In this document: in pieces, positions 34,030-46,930 of the stretch
How the letters are laid out: each line of letters begins with the position of its first letter
Position numbering within the stretch: the stretch's first letter is position 1
Source: Pristionchus mayeri
Lineage: Eukaryota; Nematoda; Chromadorea; Rhabditida; Neodiplogasteridae
Assembly: GCA_036245805.1 (NCBI GenBank)
Contig: BTRK01000004.1
Span: forward strand, 186,001 to 250,000
DNA: 64,000 nt
Reading direction: 5' to 3'
The notes under the pieces: generated by a model
The model's input: only the letters and a program-made list of their open reading frames with translations
What the model was told of the DNA's origin: nothing
The model's database searches: none
Program-made: the position numbers and the translations under genes

Positions 34030-36640
34030 AGGACCTATTGTTAAGGCAGGACCCATGGTTAAGGCAGGCAGGACCCATAGTTAAGGGAGGACCCATTGTT
34101 AATGCAGGACCCATGGTTAAGGGAGGACCCAAAGTTGAGGCAGGGCCCATGGTTAATGCACGACCCACGGTTAAGGCAGGACCCATGGTTAAGGGAGGAC
34201 CCGTGGTTAAGGCAGGACCCATAGTTAAGGCAGGACCCATAGTTAAGGCAGGACCCATGGTTAAGGTAACACCCATGGTTAATGCAGGACCCATGGTTAA
34301 GGCAGGACCCATGGTTAAGTTAAGATCTATGAGTAAGGCAGGACCCATGGTTAAGTTAAGATCCATGAGTAAGGCAGGACCCATGGTTAAGGCAGGACCC
34401 ATGGTTAAGGCAGGACCCATGGTTATGGCAGGACCCATGGTTAAGGCAGGACCCATGGTTAAGGTAAGACCCATGGTTAAGGCACGTCCCATGGTTAAGG
34501 TAAGACCCATGGTTAAGGCACGTCCCATGGTTAAGGTAAGACCCATGGTTATGGCAGGACCCATAGTTAAGGCAGGACCCATAGTTAAGGCAGGACCTAT
34601 TGTTAAGGCAGGACCCATGGTTAAGGCAGGCAGGACCCATAGTTAAGGGAGGACCCATTGTTAATGCAGGACCCATGGTTAAGGGAGGACCCAAAGTTGA
34701 GGCAGGGCCCATGGTTAATGCAGGACCCTTGGTTAAGGGAGGACCCAAAGTTGAGGCAGGACCCATGGTTAAGGCAGGCGGGACCCATAGTTAAGGCAGG
34801 AACCATTGTTAATGCTGGACCCATGGTTAAGGGAGGACCCATAGTTAAGGCAGGACCCATTGTTAAAGCAGGACCCATGGTTAAGGCAGGACCAATGGTT
34901 AAGTTAAGACCCATGAGTAAGGCAGGACCCATGGTTAAGGCATATCCCATGGTTAAGGCAGGACCCATGGTTAAGATAAGACCCATGGTTAAGGCAGGAC
35001 CCATGGTTAAGGTAAGACACATGGGTTAGGCAGGGCCCATGGTTAAGGCAGGACCTATGGTTAAGGTAAGACCCATGGTTATGGCAGGACCCATGGATAA
35101 GGTAGGACCCATGGTTAAGGCAGGACCCATGGTTAAGGCAGGACCCATAGTTAAGGCAGGACACATGGTTAAGGCAGGACCCATAGTTAAGATAAGACCC
35201 ATGGTTAAGGCAGGACCCATGGTTAAGGTAAGACCCATGGGCTAGGCAGGGCCCATGGTTAAGGCAGGACCTATGGTTAAGGTAAGACCCATGGTTATGG
35301 CAGGACCCATGGTTAAGGTAGGACCCATGGTTAAGGCAGGACCCATGGCTAAGGCAGGACCCATAGTTAAGGCAGGACACATGGTTAAGGCAGGACCCAT
35401 AGTTAAGGCAGGACCCATGGTTAAGGCAGGACCCATGGTTAAGGCAGGACCCATGGTTATGGCAGGACCCATGGTTAAGGCAGGACCCATGGTTAAGGTA
35501 AGACCCATGGTTAAAGCACGTCCCATGGTTAAGGTAAGACCCATGGTTATGGCAGGACCCATAGTTAAGGCAGGACCCATAGTTAAGGCAGGACCTATTG
35601 TTAAGGCAGGACCCATGGTTAAGGCAGGCAGGACCCATAGTTAAGGGAGGACCCATTGTTAATGCAGGCCCCATGGTTAAGGGAGGACCCAAAGTTGAGG
35701 CAGGGCCCATGGTTAATGCACGACCCACGGTTAAGGCAGGACCCATGGTTAAGGGAGGACCCGTGGTTAAGGCAGGACCCATAGTTAAGGCAGGACCCAT
35801 AGTTAAGGCAGGACCCATAGTTAAGGCAGGACCCATTGTTAATGCAGGACCCATGGTTAAGGCAGGACCAATGGTTAAGTTAAGACCCATGAGTAAGGCA
35901 GGACCCATGGCTAAGGCATATCCCATGGTTAAGGCAGGACCAATGGTTAAGATAAGACCCATGGTTAAGGCAGGACCCATGGTTAAGGTAAGACCCATGG
36001 GTTAGGCAGGGCCCATGGTTAAGGCAGGACCTATGGTTAAGGTAAGACCTATGGTTATGGCAGGACCCATGGTTAAGGTAGGACCCATGGTTAAGGCAGG
36101 ACCCATGGTTATGGCAGGACCCATGGTTAAGGCAGGACCCATGGTTAATGCAGGACCCACGGTTAAGGCAGGACCCATGGTTAAGGGAGGACCCGTGGTT
36201 AAGGCAGGACCCATAGTTAAGTCAGGACCCATAGTTAAGGCAGGACCCATAGTTAAGTTAAGATCCATGAGTAAGGCAGGACCCATGGTTAAGGCATATC
36301 CCATGGTTAAGGCAGGACCCATGGTTAAGGAAGGACCCGTGGTTAAGGCAGGACCCATAGTTAAGGCAGGACCCATAGTTAAGGCAGGACCTATTGTTAA
36401 GGCTGGACCCATGGTTAAGGCAGGCAGAACCCATAGTTAAGGGAGGACCCATTGTTAATGCAGGACCCATGGTTAAGGGAGGACCCAAAGTTGAGGCAGG
36501 ACCCATGGTTAAGGCAGGCGGGACCCATAGTTAAGGCAGGAACCATTGTTAATGCTGGACCCATGGTTAACGGAGGACCCATTGTTAATGCAGGGCCCAT
36601 GGTTAATGCACGACCCACGGTTAAGGCAGGACCCATGGTT
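34030..36640 (+). repeat. 2.6-kb segmental duplication, copy a
   Basis: Matches 41092-43719 at an offset of 7062, then 7080, then 7079 bp. Rare shared bases make this secure: AGATCTATGAG (34323 and 41385), GGTAAGACACATGGG just before the TAG (near 35015 and 42095), CCATGGATAAGG (near 35094 and 42174) and CCATGGCTAAGGCATATCC (near 35909 and 42987). Part of it (34.4-36.9 kb) also matches 22.1-24.6 kb at offset 12260 but lacks those marks there, so the 34/41-kb pair is the younger duplication. Confidence 0.85.
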
Positions 36641-38090
36641 AAGGGAGGACCCGTGGTTAAGGCAGGACCCATAGTTAAGGCAGGACCCATGGTTAAGGTA
36701 ACACCCTTGGTTAATGCAGGACCCATGGTTAAGGCAGGACCCATGGTTAAGTTAAGATCCATGAGTAAGGCAGGACCCATGGTTAAGTTAAGATCCATGA
36801 GTAAGGCAGGACCCATGGTTAAGGCAGGACCCATGGTTAAGGCAGGACCCATGGTTAAGGCAGGACCCATGGTTATGGCAGGACCCATGGTTAAGGCAGG
36901 ACCCATGGTTAATGCAGGACCCATGGTTAAGGCAGGACCCATGGTTAAGTTAAGATCCATGAGTAAGGCAGGACCCATGGTTAAGGCATATACCATGGTT
37001 AAGGCAGGACCCATGGTTAAGGCAGGACCCGTGGTTAAGGTAGGACCCATGGTTAATGCTGGACCCATGGTTAAGGGAGGACCCATAGTTAAGGCAGGAC
37101 CCATTGTTAATGCAGGACCCATCGTTAAGGCAGGACCAATGGTTAAGTTAAGACCCATGAGTAAGGCAGGACCCATGGTTAAGGCATATCCCATGGTTAA
37201 GGCAGGACCCATGGTTAAGATAAGACCCATGGTTAAGGCAGGACCCATGGTTAAGGTAAGACCCATGGGTTAGGCAGGGCCCATGGTTAAGGCAGGACCT
37301 ATGGTTAAGGTAAGACCCATGGTTATGGCAGGACCCATGGTTAAGGTAGGACCCATGGTTAAGGCAGGACCCATGGTTAAGGCAGGACCCATAGTTAAGG
37401 CAGGACACATGGTTAAGGCAGGACCCATAGTTAAGGCAGGACCCATGGTTAAGGCAGGACCCATGGTTAAGGCAGGACCCATGGTTATGGCAGGACCCAT
37501 GATTAAGGCAGGACCCATGGTTAAGGTAAGACCCATGGTTAAGGCACGTCCCATGGTTAAGGTAAGACCCATGGTTATGGCAGGACCCATGGTTAAGGCA
37601 GGACCCATTGTTAATGCAGGACCCATGGTTAAGGCAGGACTCCATTGTTAATGCAGGACTCCATTGTTAATGCAGGACCCATGGTTAAGGCAGGACCCAT
37701 GGTTAAGTTAAGATCCATGAGTAAGGCAGGACCCATGGTTAAGGCATATACCATGGTTAAGGCAGGACCCATGGTTAAGGCAGGACCCGTGGTTAAGGCA
37801 GGACCCATAGTTAAGGTAGGACCCATAGTTAAGGAAGGACCCATTGTTAATGCAGGACCCATGGTTAAGGCAGGACTCCATTGTTAATGCAGGACTCCAT
37901 TGTTAATGCAGGACCCATGGTTAAGGCAGGACCCATGGTAAAGTTAAGATCCATGAGTAAGGCAGGACCCATGGTTAAGGCATATACCATGGTTAAGGCA
38001 GGACCCATGGTTAAGGCAGGACCCGTGGTTAAGGCAGGACCCATAGTTAAGGTAGGACCCATAGTTAAGGCAGGACCCATTGTTAATGCA
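34870..38090 (+). repeat. 3.2-kb segmental duplication, copy a
   Basis: Matches 43743-46930 at offset 8873, changing to 8837 where the later copy lacks a 36-bp ATGGTTATGG dimer near 44.3 kb. Both copies contain TTAAGTCAGG, TTAACGGAGG, the doubled AAGTTAAGATCC motif, a GGTAGGACCCATGGTTAATGC junction and two GGACTCC doublets 236 bp apart (37638/37874 and 46475/46711). It overlaps the 2.6-kb duplication, so 34.9-36.6 kb belongs to both families. Private to this copy: ACACCCTTGG near 36705 and CCATCG near 37122. Confidence 0.85.
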
Positions 38091-38231
38091 GGACCAATGG
38101 TTAAGTTAAGACCCATGAGTAAGGCAGGACCCATGGTTAAGGCATATCCCATGGTTAAGGCAGGACCCATGGTTAAGATAAGACCGATGGTTAAGGCAGG
38201 ACCCATGGTTAAGGTAAGACCCATGGGCTAG

Positions 38232-39514
38232 GCAGGGCCCATGGTTAAGGCAGGACCTATGGTTAAGGTAAGACCCATGGTTATGGCAGGACCTATGGTT
38301 AAGGTAGGACCCATGGTTAAGGCAGGACCCATGGTTAAGGCAGGACCCATAGTTAAGGCAGGACACATGGTTAAGGCAGGACCCATAGTTAAGGCAGGAC
38401 CCATGGTTAAGGCAGGACCCATGGTTAAGGCAGGACCCATGGTTATGGCAGGACCCATGGTTAAGGCAGGACCCATGGTTAAGGTAAGACCCATGGTTAA
38501 GGCACGTCCCATGGTTAAGGTAAGACCCATGGTTATGGCAGGACCCATAGTTAAGGCAGGACCCATAGTTAAGGCAGGACCTATTGTTAAGGCAGGACCC
38601 ATGGTTAAGGCAGGCAGGACCCATAGTTAAGGGAGGACCCATTGTTAATGCAGGCCCCATGGTTAAGGGAGGACCCAAAGTTGAGGCAGGGCCCATGGTT
38701 AATGCACGACCCACGGTTAAGGCAGGACCCATGGTTAAGGGAGGACCCGTGGTTAAGGCAGGACCCATAGTTAAGGCAGGACCCATAGTTAAGGCAGGAC
38801 CCATAGTTAAGGCAAGACCCATAGTTAAGGCAGGACCCATTGTTAATGCAGGACCCATGGTTAAGGCAGGACCAATGGTTAAGTTAAGACCCATGAGTAA
38901 GGCAGGACCCATGGTTAAGGCATATCCCATGGTTAAGGCAGGACCCATGGTTAAGGTAAGACCCATGGGTTAGGCAGGGCCCATGGTTAAGGCAGGACCT
39001 ATGGTTAAGGTAAGACCCATGGTTATGGCAGGACCCATGGTTAAGGTTAAGACCCATGAGTAAGGCAGGACCCATGGTTAAGGCACGTCCCATGGTTAAG
39101 GCAGGACCCATGGTTAAGGTAAGACCCATGGGTTATGCAGGGCCCATTGTTAAGGCAGGACCTATGGTTAAGGTAAGACCCATGGTTATGGCAGGACCCA
39201 TGGTTAAGGTAGGACCCATGGTTAAGGCAGGACCCATGGTTATGGCAGGACCCATGGTTAAGGCAGGACCCATGGTTAAGGGAGGACCCGTGGTTAAGGC
39301 AGGACCCATAGTTAAGGCAGGACCCATAGTTAAGGCAGGACCCATAGTTAAGGCAAGACCCATAGTTAAGGCAGGACCCATTGTTAATGCAGGACCCATG
39401 GTTAAGGCAGGACCAATGGTTAAGTTAAGACCCATGAGTAAGGCAGGACCCATGGTTAAGGCATATCCCATGGTTAAGGCAGGACCCATGGTTAAGGTAA
39501 GACCCATGGGTTAG
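38232..39514 (+). repeat. 742- and 541-bp TAG-bounded units
   Basis: TAG landmarks end at 38231, 38973 and 39514. The 742-bp unit (41 monomers plus 4) is matched by 47501-48243 (743 bp). The 541-bp unit (30 monomers plus 1) contains the 19-bp TTAAGGTTAAG monomer and, near 39136, GGGTTATGC where comparable earlier modules have GGGTTAGGC, so the TAG is replaced by TAT. Confidence 0.8.
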
Positions 39515-40254
39515 GCAGGGCCCATGGTTAAGGCAGGACCTATGGTTAAGGTAAGACCCATGGTTATGGCAGGACCCATGGTTAAGGTTAAGACCCATGA
39601 GTAAGGCAGGACCCATGGTTAAGGCACGTCCCATGGTTAAGGCAGGACCCATGGTTAAGGTAAGACCCATGGGTTATGCAGGGCCCATTGTTAAGGCAGG
39701 ACCTATGGTTAAGGTAAGACCCATGGTTATGGCAGGACCCATGGTTAAGGTAGGACCCATGGTTAAGGCAGGACCCATGGTTATGGCAGGACCCATGGTT
39801 AAGGCAGGACCCATGGTTAATGCAGGACCTATTGTTAAGGCTGGACCCATGGTTAAGGCAGGCAGAACCCATAGTTAAGGGAGGACCCATTGTTAATGCA
39901 GGACCCATGGTTAAGGGAGGACCCAAAGTTGAGGCAGGACCCATGGTTAAGGCAGGCGGGACCCATAGTTAAGGCAGGAACCATTGTTAATGCTGGACCC
40001 ATGGTTAACGGAGGACCCATTGTTAATGCAGGGCCCATGGTTAATGCACGACCCACGGTTAAGGCAGGACCCATGGTTAAGGGAGGACCCATTGTTAATG
40101 CAGGACCCATGGTTAAGGCAGGACCAATGGTTAAGTTAAGACCCATGAGTAAGGCAGGACCCATGGTTAAGGCATATCCCATGGTTAAGGCAGGACCCAT
40201 GGTTAAGATAAGACCCATGGTTAAGGCAGGACCCATGGTTAAGGTAAGACCCAT
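39425..40254 (+). repeat. 0.83-kb segment present three times, copy a
   Basis: Matches 51462-52291 at offset 12037 and 53149-53978 at offset 13724. It includes GGGTTATGC (near 39677), a short junction ATTGTTAAGGCTGG soon after TTAATGCAGGACC, GCAGGCAGAACCC, TTAACGGAGG and GGGAGGACCCATTG. The three copies hold order and length exactly. Confidence 0.82.
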
Positions 40255-41091
40255 GGGTTAGGCAGAGCCCATGGTTAAGGCAGGACCTATGGTTAAGGTA
40301 AGACCCATGGTTATGGCAGGACCCATGGTTAAGGTAGGACCCATGGTTAAGGCAGGACCCATGGTTAAGGCAGGACCCATAGTTAAGGCAGGACACATGG
40401 TTAAGGCAGGACCCATAGTTAAGATAAGACCCATGGTTAAGGCAGGACCCATGGTTAAGGTAAGACCCATGGGCTAGGCAGGGCCCATGGTTAAGGCACG
40501 TCCCATGGTTAAGGCAGGACCCATGGTTAAGGTAAGACCCATGGGTTAGGCAGGGCCCATTGTTAAGGCAGGACCTATGGTTAAGGTAAGACCCATGGTT
40601 ATGGCAGGACCCATGGTTAAGGTAGGACCCATGGTTAAGGCAGGACCCATGGTTATGGCAGGACCCATGGTTAAGGCAGGACCCATGGTTAATGCAGGAC
40701 CCACGGTTAAGGCAGGACCCATGGTTAAGGGAGGACCCGTGGTTAAGGCAGGACCCATAGTTAAGGCAGGACCCATGGTTAAGGTAACACCCATGGTTAA
40801 TGCAGGACCCATGGTTAAGGCAGGACCCATGGTTAAGTTAAGATCCATGAGTAAGGCAGGACCCATGGTTAAGGCAGGACCCATGGTTAAGGCAGGACCC
40901 ATGGTTAAGGCAGGACCCATGGTTATGGCAGGACCCATGGTTAAGGCAGGACCCATGGTTAAGGTAAGACCCATGGTTAAGGCACGTCCCATGGTTAAGG
41001 TAAGACCCATGGTTAAGGCACGTCCCATGGTTAAGGTAAGACCCATGGTTATGGCAGGACCCATAGTTAAGGCAGGACCCATAGCTAAGGC
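40255..41091 (+). repeat. TAG-rich segment entering the GGTAACACCC module
   Basis: TAG landmarks end at 40261, 40477 and 40549; the last pair is only 72 bp (four monomers) apart. A similarly tight 72-bp pair occurs at 54201 and 54273, with different internal monomers. From 40550 the sequence is the duplicate of 26757 onward. GGCAGAGCCC near 40263 is a private variant of the GGCAGGGCCC that follows the landmark. Confidence 0.75.
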
Positions 41092-43719
41092 AGGACCTAT
41101 TGTTAAGGCAGGACCCATGGTTAAGGTAGGCAGGACCCATAGTTAAGGGAGGACCCATTGTTAATGCAGGACCCATGGTTAAGGGAGGACCCAAAGTTGA
41201 GGCAGGGCCCATGGTTAATGCACGACCCACGGTTAAGGCAGGACCCATGGTTAAGGGAGGACCCGTGGTTAAGGCAGGACCCATAGTTAAGGCAGGACCC
41301 ATAGTTAAGGCAGGACCCATGGTTAAGGTAACACCCATGGTTAATGCAGGACCCATGGTTAAGGCAGGACCCATGGTTAAGTTAAGATCTATGAGTAAGG
41401 CAGGACCCATGGTTAAGTTAAGATCCATGAGTAAGGCAGGACCCATGGTTAAGGCAGGACCCATGGTTAAGGCAGGACCCATGGTTAAGGCAGGACCCAT
41501 GGTTATGGCAGGACCCATGGTTAAGGCAGGACCCATGGTTAAGGTAAGACCCATGGTTAAGGCACGTCCCATGGTTAAGGTAAGACCCATGGTTAAGGCA
41601 CGTCCCATGGTTAAGGTAAGACCCATGGTTATGGCAGGACCCATAGTTAAGGCAGGACCCATAGTTAAGGCAGGACCTATTGTTAAGGCAGGACCCATGG
41701 TTAAGGCAGGCAGGACCCATAGTTAAGGGAGGACCCATTGTTAATGCAGGACCCATGGTTAAGGGAGGACCCAAAGTTGAGGCAGGGCCCATGGTTAATG
41801 CAGGACCCTTGGTTAAGGGAGGACCCAAAGTTGAGGCAGGACCCATGGTTAAGGCAGGCGGGACCCATAGTTAAGGCAGGAACCATTGTTAATGCTGGAC
41901 CCATGGTTAAGGGAGGACCCATAGTTAAGGCAGGACCCATTGTTAATGCAGGACCCATGGTTAAGGCAGGACCAATGGTTAAGTTAAGACCCATGAGTAA
42001 GGCAGGACCCATGGTTAAGGCATATCCCATGGTTAAGGCAGGACCCATGGTTAAGATAAGACCCATGGTTAAGGCAGGACCCATGGTTAAGGTAAGACAC
42101 ATGGGTTAGGCAGGGCCCATGGTTAAGGCAGGACCTATGGTTAAGGTAAGACCCATGGTTATGGCAGGACCCATGGATAAGGTAGGACCCATGGTTAAGG
42201 CAGGACCCATGGTTAAGGCAGGACCCATAGTTAAGGCAGGACACATGGTTAAGGCAGGACCCATAGTTAAGATAAGACCCATGGTTAAGGCAGGACCCAT
42301 GGTTAAGGTAAGACCCATGGGCTAGGCAGGGCCCATGGTTAAGGCAGGACCTATGGTTAAGGTAAGACCCATGGTTATGGCAGGACCCATGGTTAAGGTA
42401 GGACCCATGGTTAAGGCAGGACCCATGGTTAAGGCAGGACCCATAGTAAAGGCAGGACACATGGTTAAGGCAGGACCCATAGTTAAGGCAGGACCCATGG
42501 TTAAGGCAGGACCCATGGTTAAGGCAGGACCCATGGTTATGGCAGGACCCATGGTTAAGGCAGGACCCATGGTTAAGGTAAGACCCATGGTTAAAGCACG
42601 TCCCATGGTTAAGGTAAGACCCATGGTTATGGCAGGACCCATAGTTAAGGCAGGACCCATAGTTAAGGCAGGACCTATTGTTAAGGCAGGACCCATGGTT
42701 AAGGCAGGCAGGACCCATAGTTAAGGGAGGACCAATTGTTAATGCAGGCCCCATGGTTAAGGGAGGACCCAAAGTTGAGGCAGGGCCCATGGTTAATGCA
42801 CGACCCACGGTTAAGGCAGGACCCATGGTTAAGGGAGGACCCGTGGTAAGGCAGGACCCATAGTTAAGGCAGGACCCATAGTTAAGGCAGGACCCATAGT
42901 TAAGGCAGGACCCATTGTTAATGCAGGACCCATGGTTAAGGCAGGACCAATGGTTAAGTTAAGACCCATGAGTAAGGCAGGACCCATGGCTAAGGCATAT
43001 CCCATGGTTAAGGCAGGACCAATGGTTAAGATAAGACCCATGGTTAAGGCAGGACCCATGGTTAAGGTAAGACCCATGGGTTAGGCAGGGCCCATGGTTA
43101 AGGCAGGACCTATGGTTAAGGTAAGACCTATGGTTATGGCAGGACCCATGGTTAAGGTAGGACCCATGGTTAAGGCAGGACCCATGGTTATGGCAGGACC
43201 CATGGTTAAGGCAGGACCCATGGTTAATGCAGGACCCACGGTTAAGGCAGGACCCATGGTTAAGGGAGGACCCGTGGTTAAGGCAGGACCCATAGTTAAG
43301 TCAGGACCCATAGTGAAGGCAGGACCCATAGTTAAGTTAAGATCCATGAGTAAGGCAGGACCCATGGTTAAGGCATATCCCATGGTTAAGGCAGGACCCA
43401 TGGTTAAGGAAGGACCCGTGGTTAAGGCAGGACCCATAGTTAAGGCAGGACCCATAGTTAAGGCAGGACCTATTGTTAAGGCTGGACCCATGGTTAAGGC
43501 AGGCAGAACCCATAGTTAAGGGAGGACCCATTGTTAATGCAGGACCCATGGTTAAGGGAGGACCCAAAGTTGAGGCAGGACCCATGGTTAAGGCAGGCGG
43601 GACCCATACTTAAGGCAGGAACCATTGTTAATGCTGGACCCATGGTTAACGGAGGACCCATTGTTAATGCAGGGCCCATGGTTAATGCACGACCCACGGT
43701 TAAGGCAGGACCCATGGTT
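41092..43719 (+). repeat. 2.6-kb segmental duplication, copy b
   Basis: Second copy of 34030-36640. It differs by a 1-bp deletion (CCGTGGTAAGG instead of CCGTGGTTAAGG, near 42846), which changes the offset from 7080 to 7079, and by single bases: CCATAGTAAAGG near 42448, ACCAATTG near 42732, ATAGTGAAGG near 43313 and CATACTTAAGG near 43608. The single-base deletion is one of only a few 1-bp indels in the window. Confidence 0.85.
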
Positions 43720-43742
43720 AAGGGAGGACCCATTGTTAATGC

Positions 43743-46700
43743 AGGACCCATGGTTAAGGCAGGACCAATGGTTAAGTTAAGACCCATGAGTAAGGCAGGA
43801 CCCATGGTTAAGGCATATCCCATGGTTAAGGCAGGACCCATGGTTAAGATAAGACCCATGGTTAAGGCAGGACCCATGGTTAAGGTAAGACCCATGGGTT
43901 AGGCAGGGCCCATGGTTAAGGCAGGACCTATGGTTAAGGTAAGACCCATGGTTATGGCAGGACCCATGGTTAAGGTAGGACCCATGGTTAAGGCAGGACC
44001 CATGGTTAAGGCAGGACCCATAGTTAAGGCAGGACACATGGTTAAGGCAGGACCCATAGTTAAGATAAGACCCATGGTTAAGGCAGGACCCATGGTTAAG
44101 GTAAGACCCATGGGCTAGGCAGGGCCCATGGTTAAGGCAGGACCTATGGTTAAGGTAAGACCCATGGTTATGGCAGGACCCATGGTTAAGGTAGGACCCA
44201 TGGTTAAGGCAGGACCCATGGTTAAGGCAGGACCCATAGTTAAGGCAGGACACATGGTTAAGGCAGGACCCATAGTTAAGGCAGGACCCATGGTTAAGGC
44301 AGGACCCATGGTTAAGGCAGGACCCATGGTTAAGGTAAGACCCATGGTTAAAGCACGTCCCATGGTTAAGGTAAGACCCATGGTTATGGCAGGACCCATA
44401 GTTAAGGCAGGACCCATAGTTAAGGCAGGACCTATTGTTAAGGCAGGACCCATGGTTAAGGCAGGCAGGACCCATAGTTAAGGGAGGACCCATTGTTAAT
44501 GCAGGCCCCATGGTTAAGGGAGGACCCAAAGTTGAGGCAGGGCCCATGGTTAATGCACGACCCACGGTTAAGGCAGGACCCATGGTTAAGGGAGGACCCG
44601 TGGTTAAGGCAGGACCCATAGTTAAGGCAGGACCCATAGTTAAGGCAGGACCCATAGTTAAGGCAGGACCCATTGTTAATGCAGGACCCATGGTTAAGGC
44701 AGGACCAATGGTTAAGTTAAGACCCATGAGTAAGGCAGGACCCATGGTTAAGGCATATCCCATGGTTAAGGCAGGACCAATGGTTAAGATAAGACCCATG
44801 GTTAAGGCAGGACCCATGGTTAAGGTAAGACCCATGGGTTAGGCAGGGCCCATGGTTAAGGCAGGACCTATGGTTAAGGTAAGACCTATGGTTATGGCAG
44901 GACCCATGGTTAAGGTAGGACCCATGGTTAAGGCAGGACCCATGGTTATGGCAGGACCCATGGTTAAGGCAGGACCCATGGTTAATGCAGGACCCACGGT
45001 TAAGGCAGGACCCATGGTTAAGGGAGGACCCGTGGTTAAGGCAGGACCCATAGTTAAGTCAGGACCCATAGTTAAGGCAGGACCCATAGTTAAGTTAAGA
45101 TCCATGAGTAAGGCAGGACCCATGGTTAAGGCATATCCCATGGTTAAGGCAGGACCCATGGTTAAGGAAGGACCCGTGGTTAAGGCAGGACCCATAGTTA
45201 AGGCAGGACCCATTGTTAAGGCAGGACCTATTGTTAAGGCTGGACCCATGGTTAAGGCAGGCAGAACCCATAGTTAAGGGAGGACCCATTGTTAATGCAG
45301 GACCCATGGTTAAGGGAGGACCCAAAGTTGAGGCAGGACCCATGGTTAAGGCAGGCGGGACCCATAGTTAAGGCAGGAACCATTGTTAATGCTGGACCCA
45401 TGGTTAACGGAGGACCCATTGTTAATGCAGGGCCCATGGTTAATGCACGACCCACGGTTAAGGCAGGACCCATGGTTAAGGGAGGACCCGTGGTTAAGGC
45501 AGGACCCATAGTTAAGGCAGGACCCATGGTTAAGGTAACACCCATGGTTAATGCAGGACCCATGGTTAAGGCAGGACCCATGGTTAAGTTAAGATCCATG
45601 AGTAAGGCAGGACCCATGGTTAAGTTAAGATCCATGAGTAAGGCAGGACCCATGGTTAAGGCAGGACCCATGGTTAAGGCAGGACCCATGGTTAAGGCAG
45701 GACCCATGGTTATGGCAGGACCCATGGTTAAGGCAGGACCCATGGTTAATGCAGGACCCATGGTTAAGGCAGGACCCATGGTTAAGTTAAGATCCATGAG
45801 TAAGGCAGGACCCATGGTTAAGGCATATACCATGGTTAAGGCAGGACCCATGGTTAAGGCAGGACCCGTGGTTAAGGTAGGACCCATGGTTAATGCTGGA
45901 CCCATGGTTAAGGGAGGACCCATAGTTAAGGCAGGACCCATTGTTAATGCAGGACCCATGGTTAAGGCAGGACCAATGGTTAAGTTAAGACCCATGAGTA
46001 AGGCAGGACCCATGGTTAAGGCATATCCCATGGTTAAGGCAGGACCCATGGTTAAGATAAGACCCATGGTTAAGGCAGGACCCATGGTTAAGGTAAGACC
46101 CATGGGTTAGGCAGGGCCCATGGTTAAGGCAGGACCTATGGTTAAGGTAAGACCCATGGTTATGGCAGGACCCATGGTTAAGGTAGGACCCATGGTTAAG
46201 GCAGGACCCATGGTTAAGGCAGGACCCATAGTTAAGGCAGGACACATGGTTAAGGCAGGACCCATAGTTAAGGCAGGACCCATGGTTAAGGCAGGACCCA
46301 TGGTTAAGGCAGGACCCATGGTTATGGCAGGACCCATGATTAAGGCAGGACCCATGGTTAAGGTAAGACCCATGGTTAAGGCACGTCCCATGGTTAAGGT
46401 AAGACCCATGGTTATGGCAGGACCCATGGTTAAGGCAGGACCCATTGTTAATGCAGGACCCATGGTTAAGGCAGGACTCCATTGTTAATGCAGGACTCCA
46501 TTGTTAATGCAGGACCCATGGTTAAGGCAGGACCCATGGTTAAGTTAAGATCCATGAGTAAGGCAGGACCCATGGTTAAGGCATATACCATGGTTAAGGC
46601 AGGACCCATGGTTAAGGCAGGACCCGTGGTTAAGGCAGGACCCATAGTTAAGGTAGGACCCATAGTTAAGGAAGGACCCATTGTTAATGCAGGACCCATG

Positions 46701-46930
46701 GTTAAGGCAGGACTCCATTGTTAATGCAGGACTCCATTGTTAATGCAGGACCCATGGTTAAGGCAGGACCCATGGTAAAGTTAAGATCCATGAGTAAGGC
46801 AGGACCCATGGTTAAGGCATATACCATGGTTAAGGCAGGACCCATGGTTAAGGCAGGACCCGTGGTTAAGGCAGGACCCATAGTTAAGGTAGGACCCATA
46901 GTTAAGGCAGGACCCATTGTTAATGCAGGA
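43743..46930 (+). repeat. 3.2-kb segmental duplication, copy b
   Basis: Second copy of 34870-38090, lacking one 36-bp ATGGTTATGG dimer near 44.3 kb. It keeps the two GGACTCC doublets, GGAAGGACCCATTG near 46674 and the private order GTGGTTAAGGTAGG then TTAATGCTGG near 45.87-45.90 kb. Homology stops near 46930, where this copy has one additional monomer before GGACCAATGG. Confidence 0.85.

Noticed and set aside
40263..40268. GGCAGAGCCC as a distinct functional site
   Set aside because: A single private base change in one copy of the sequence after the TAG landmark; no reason to treat it as functional.
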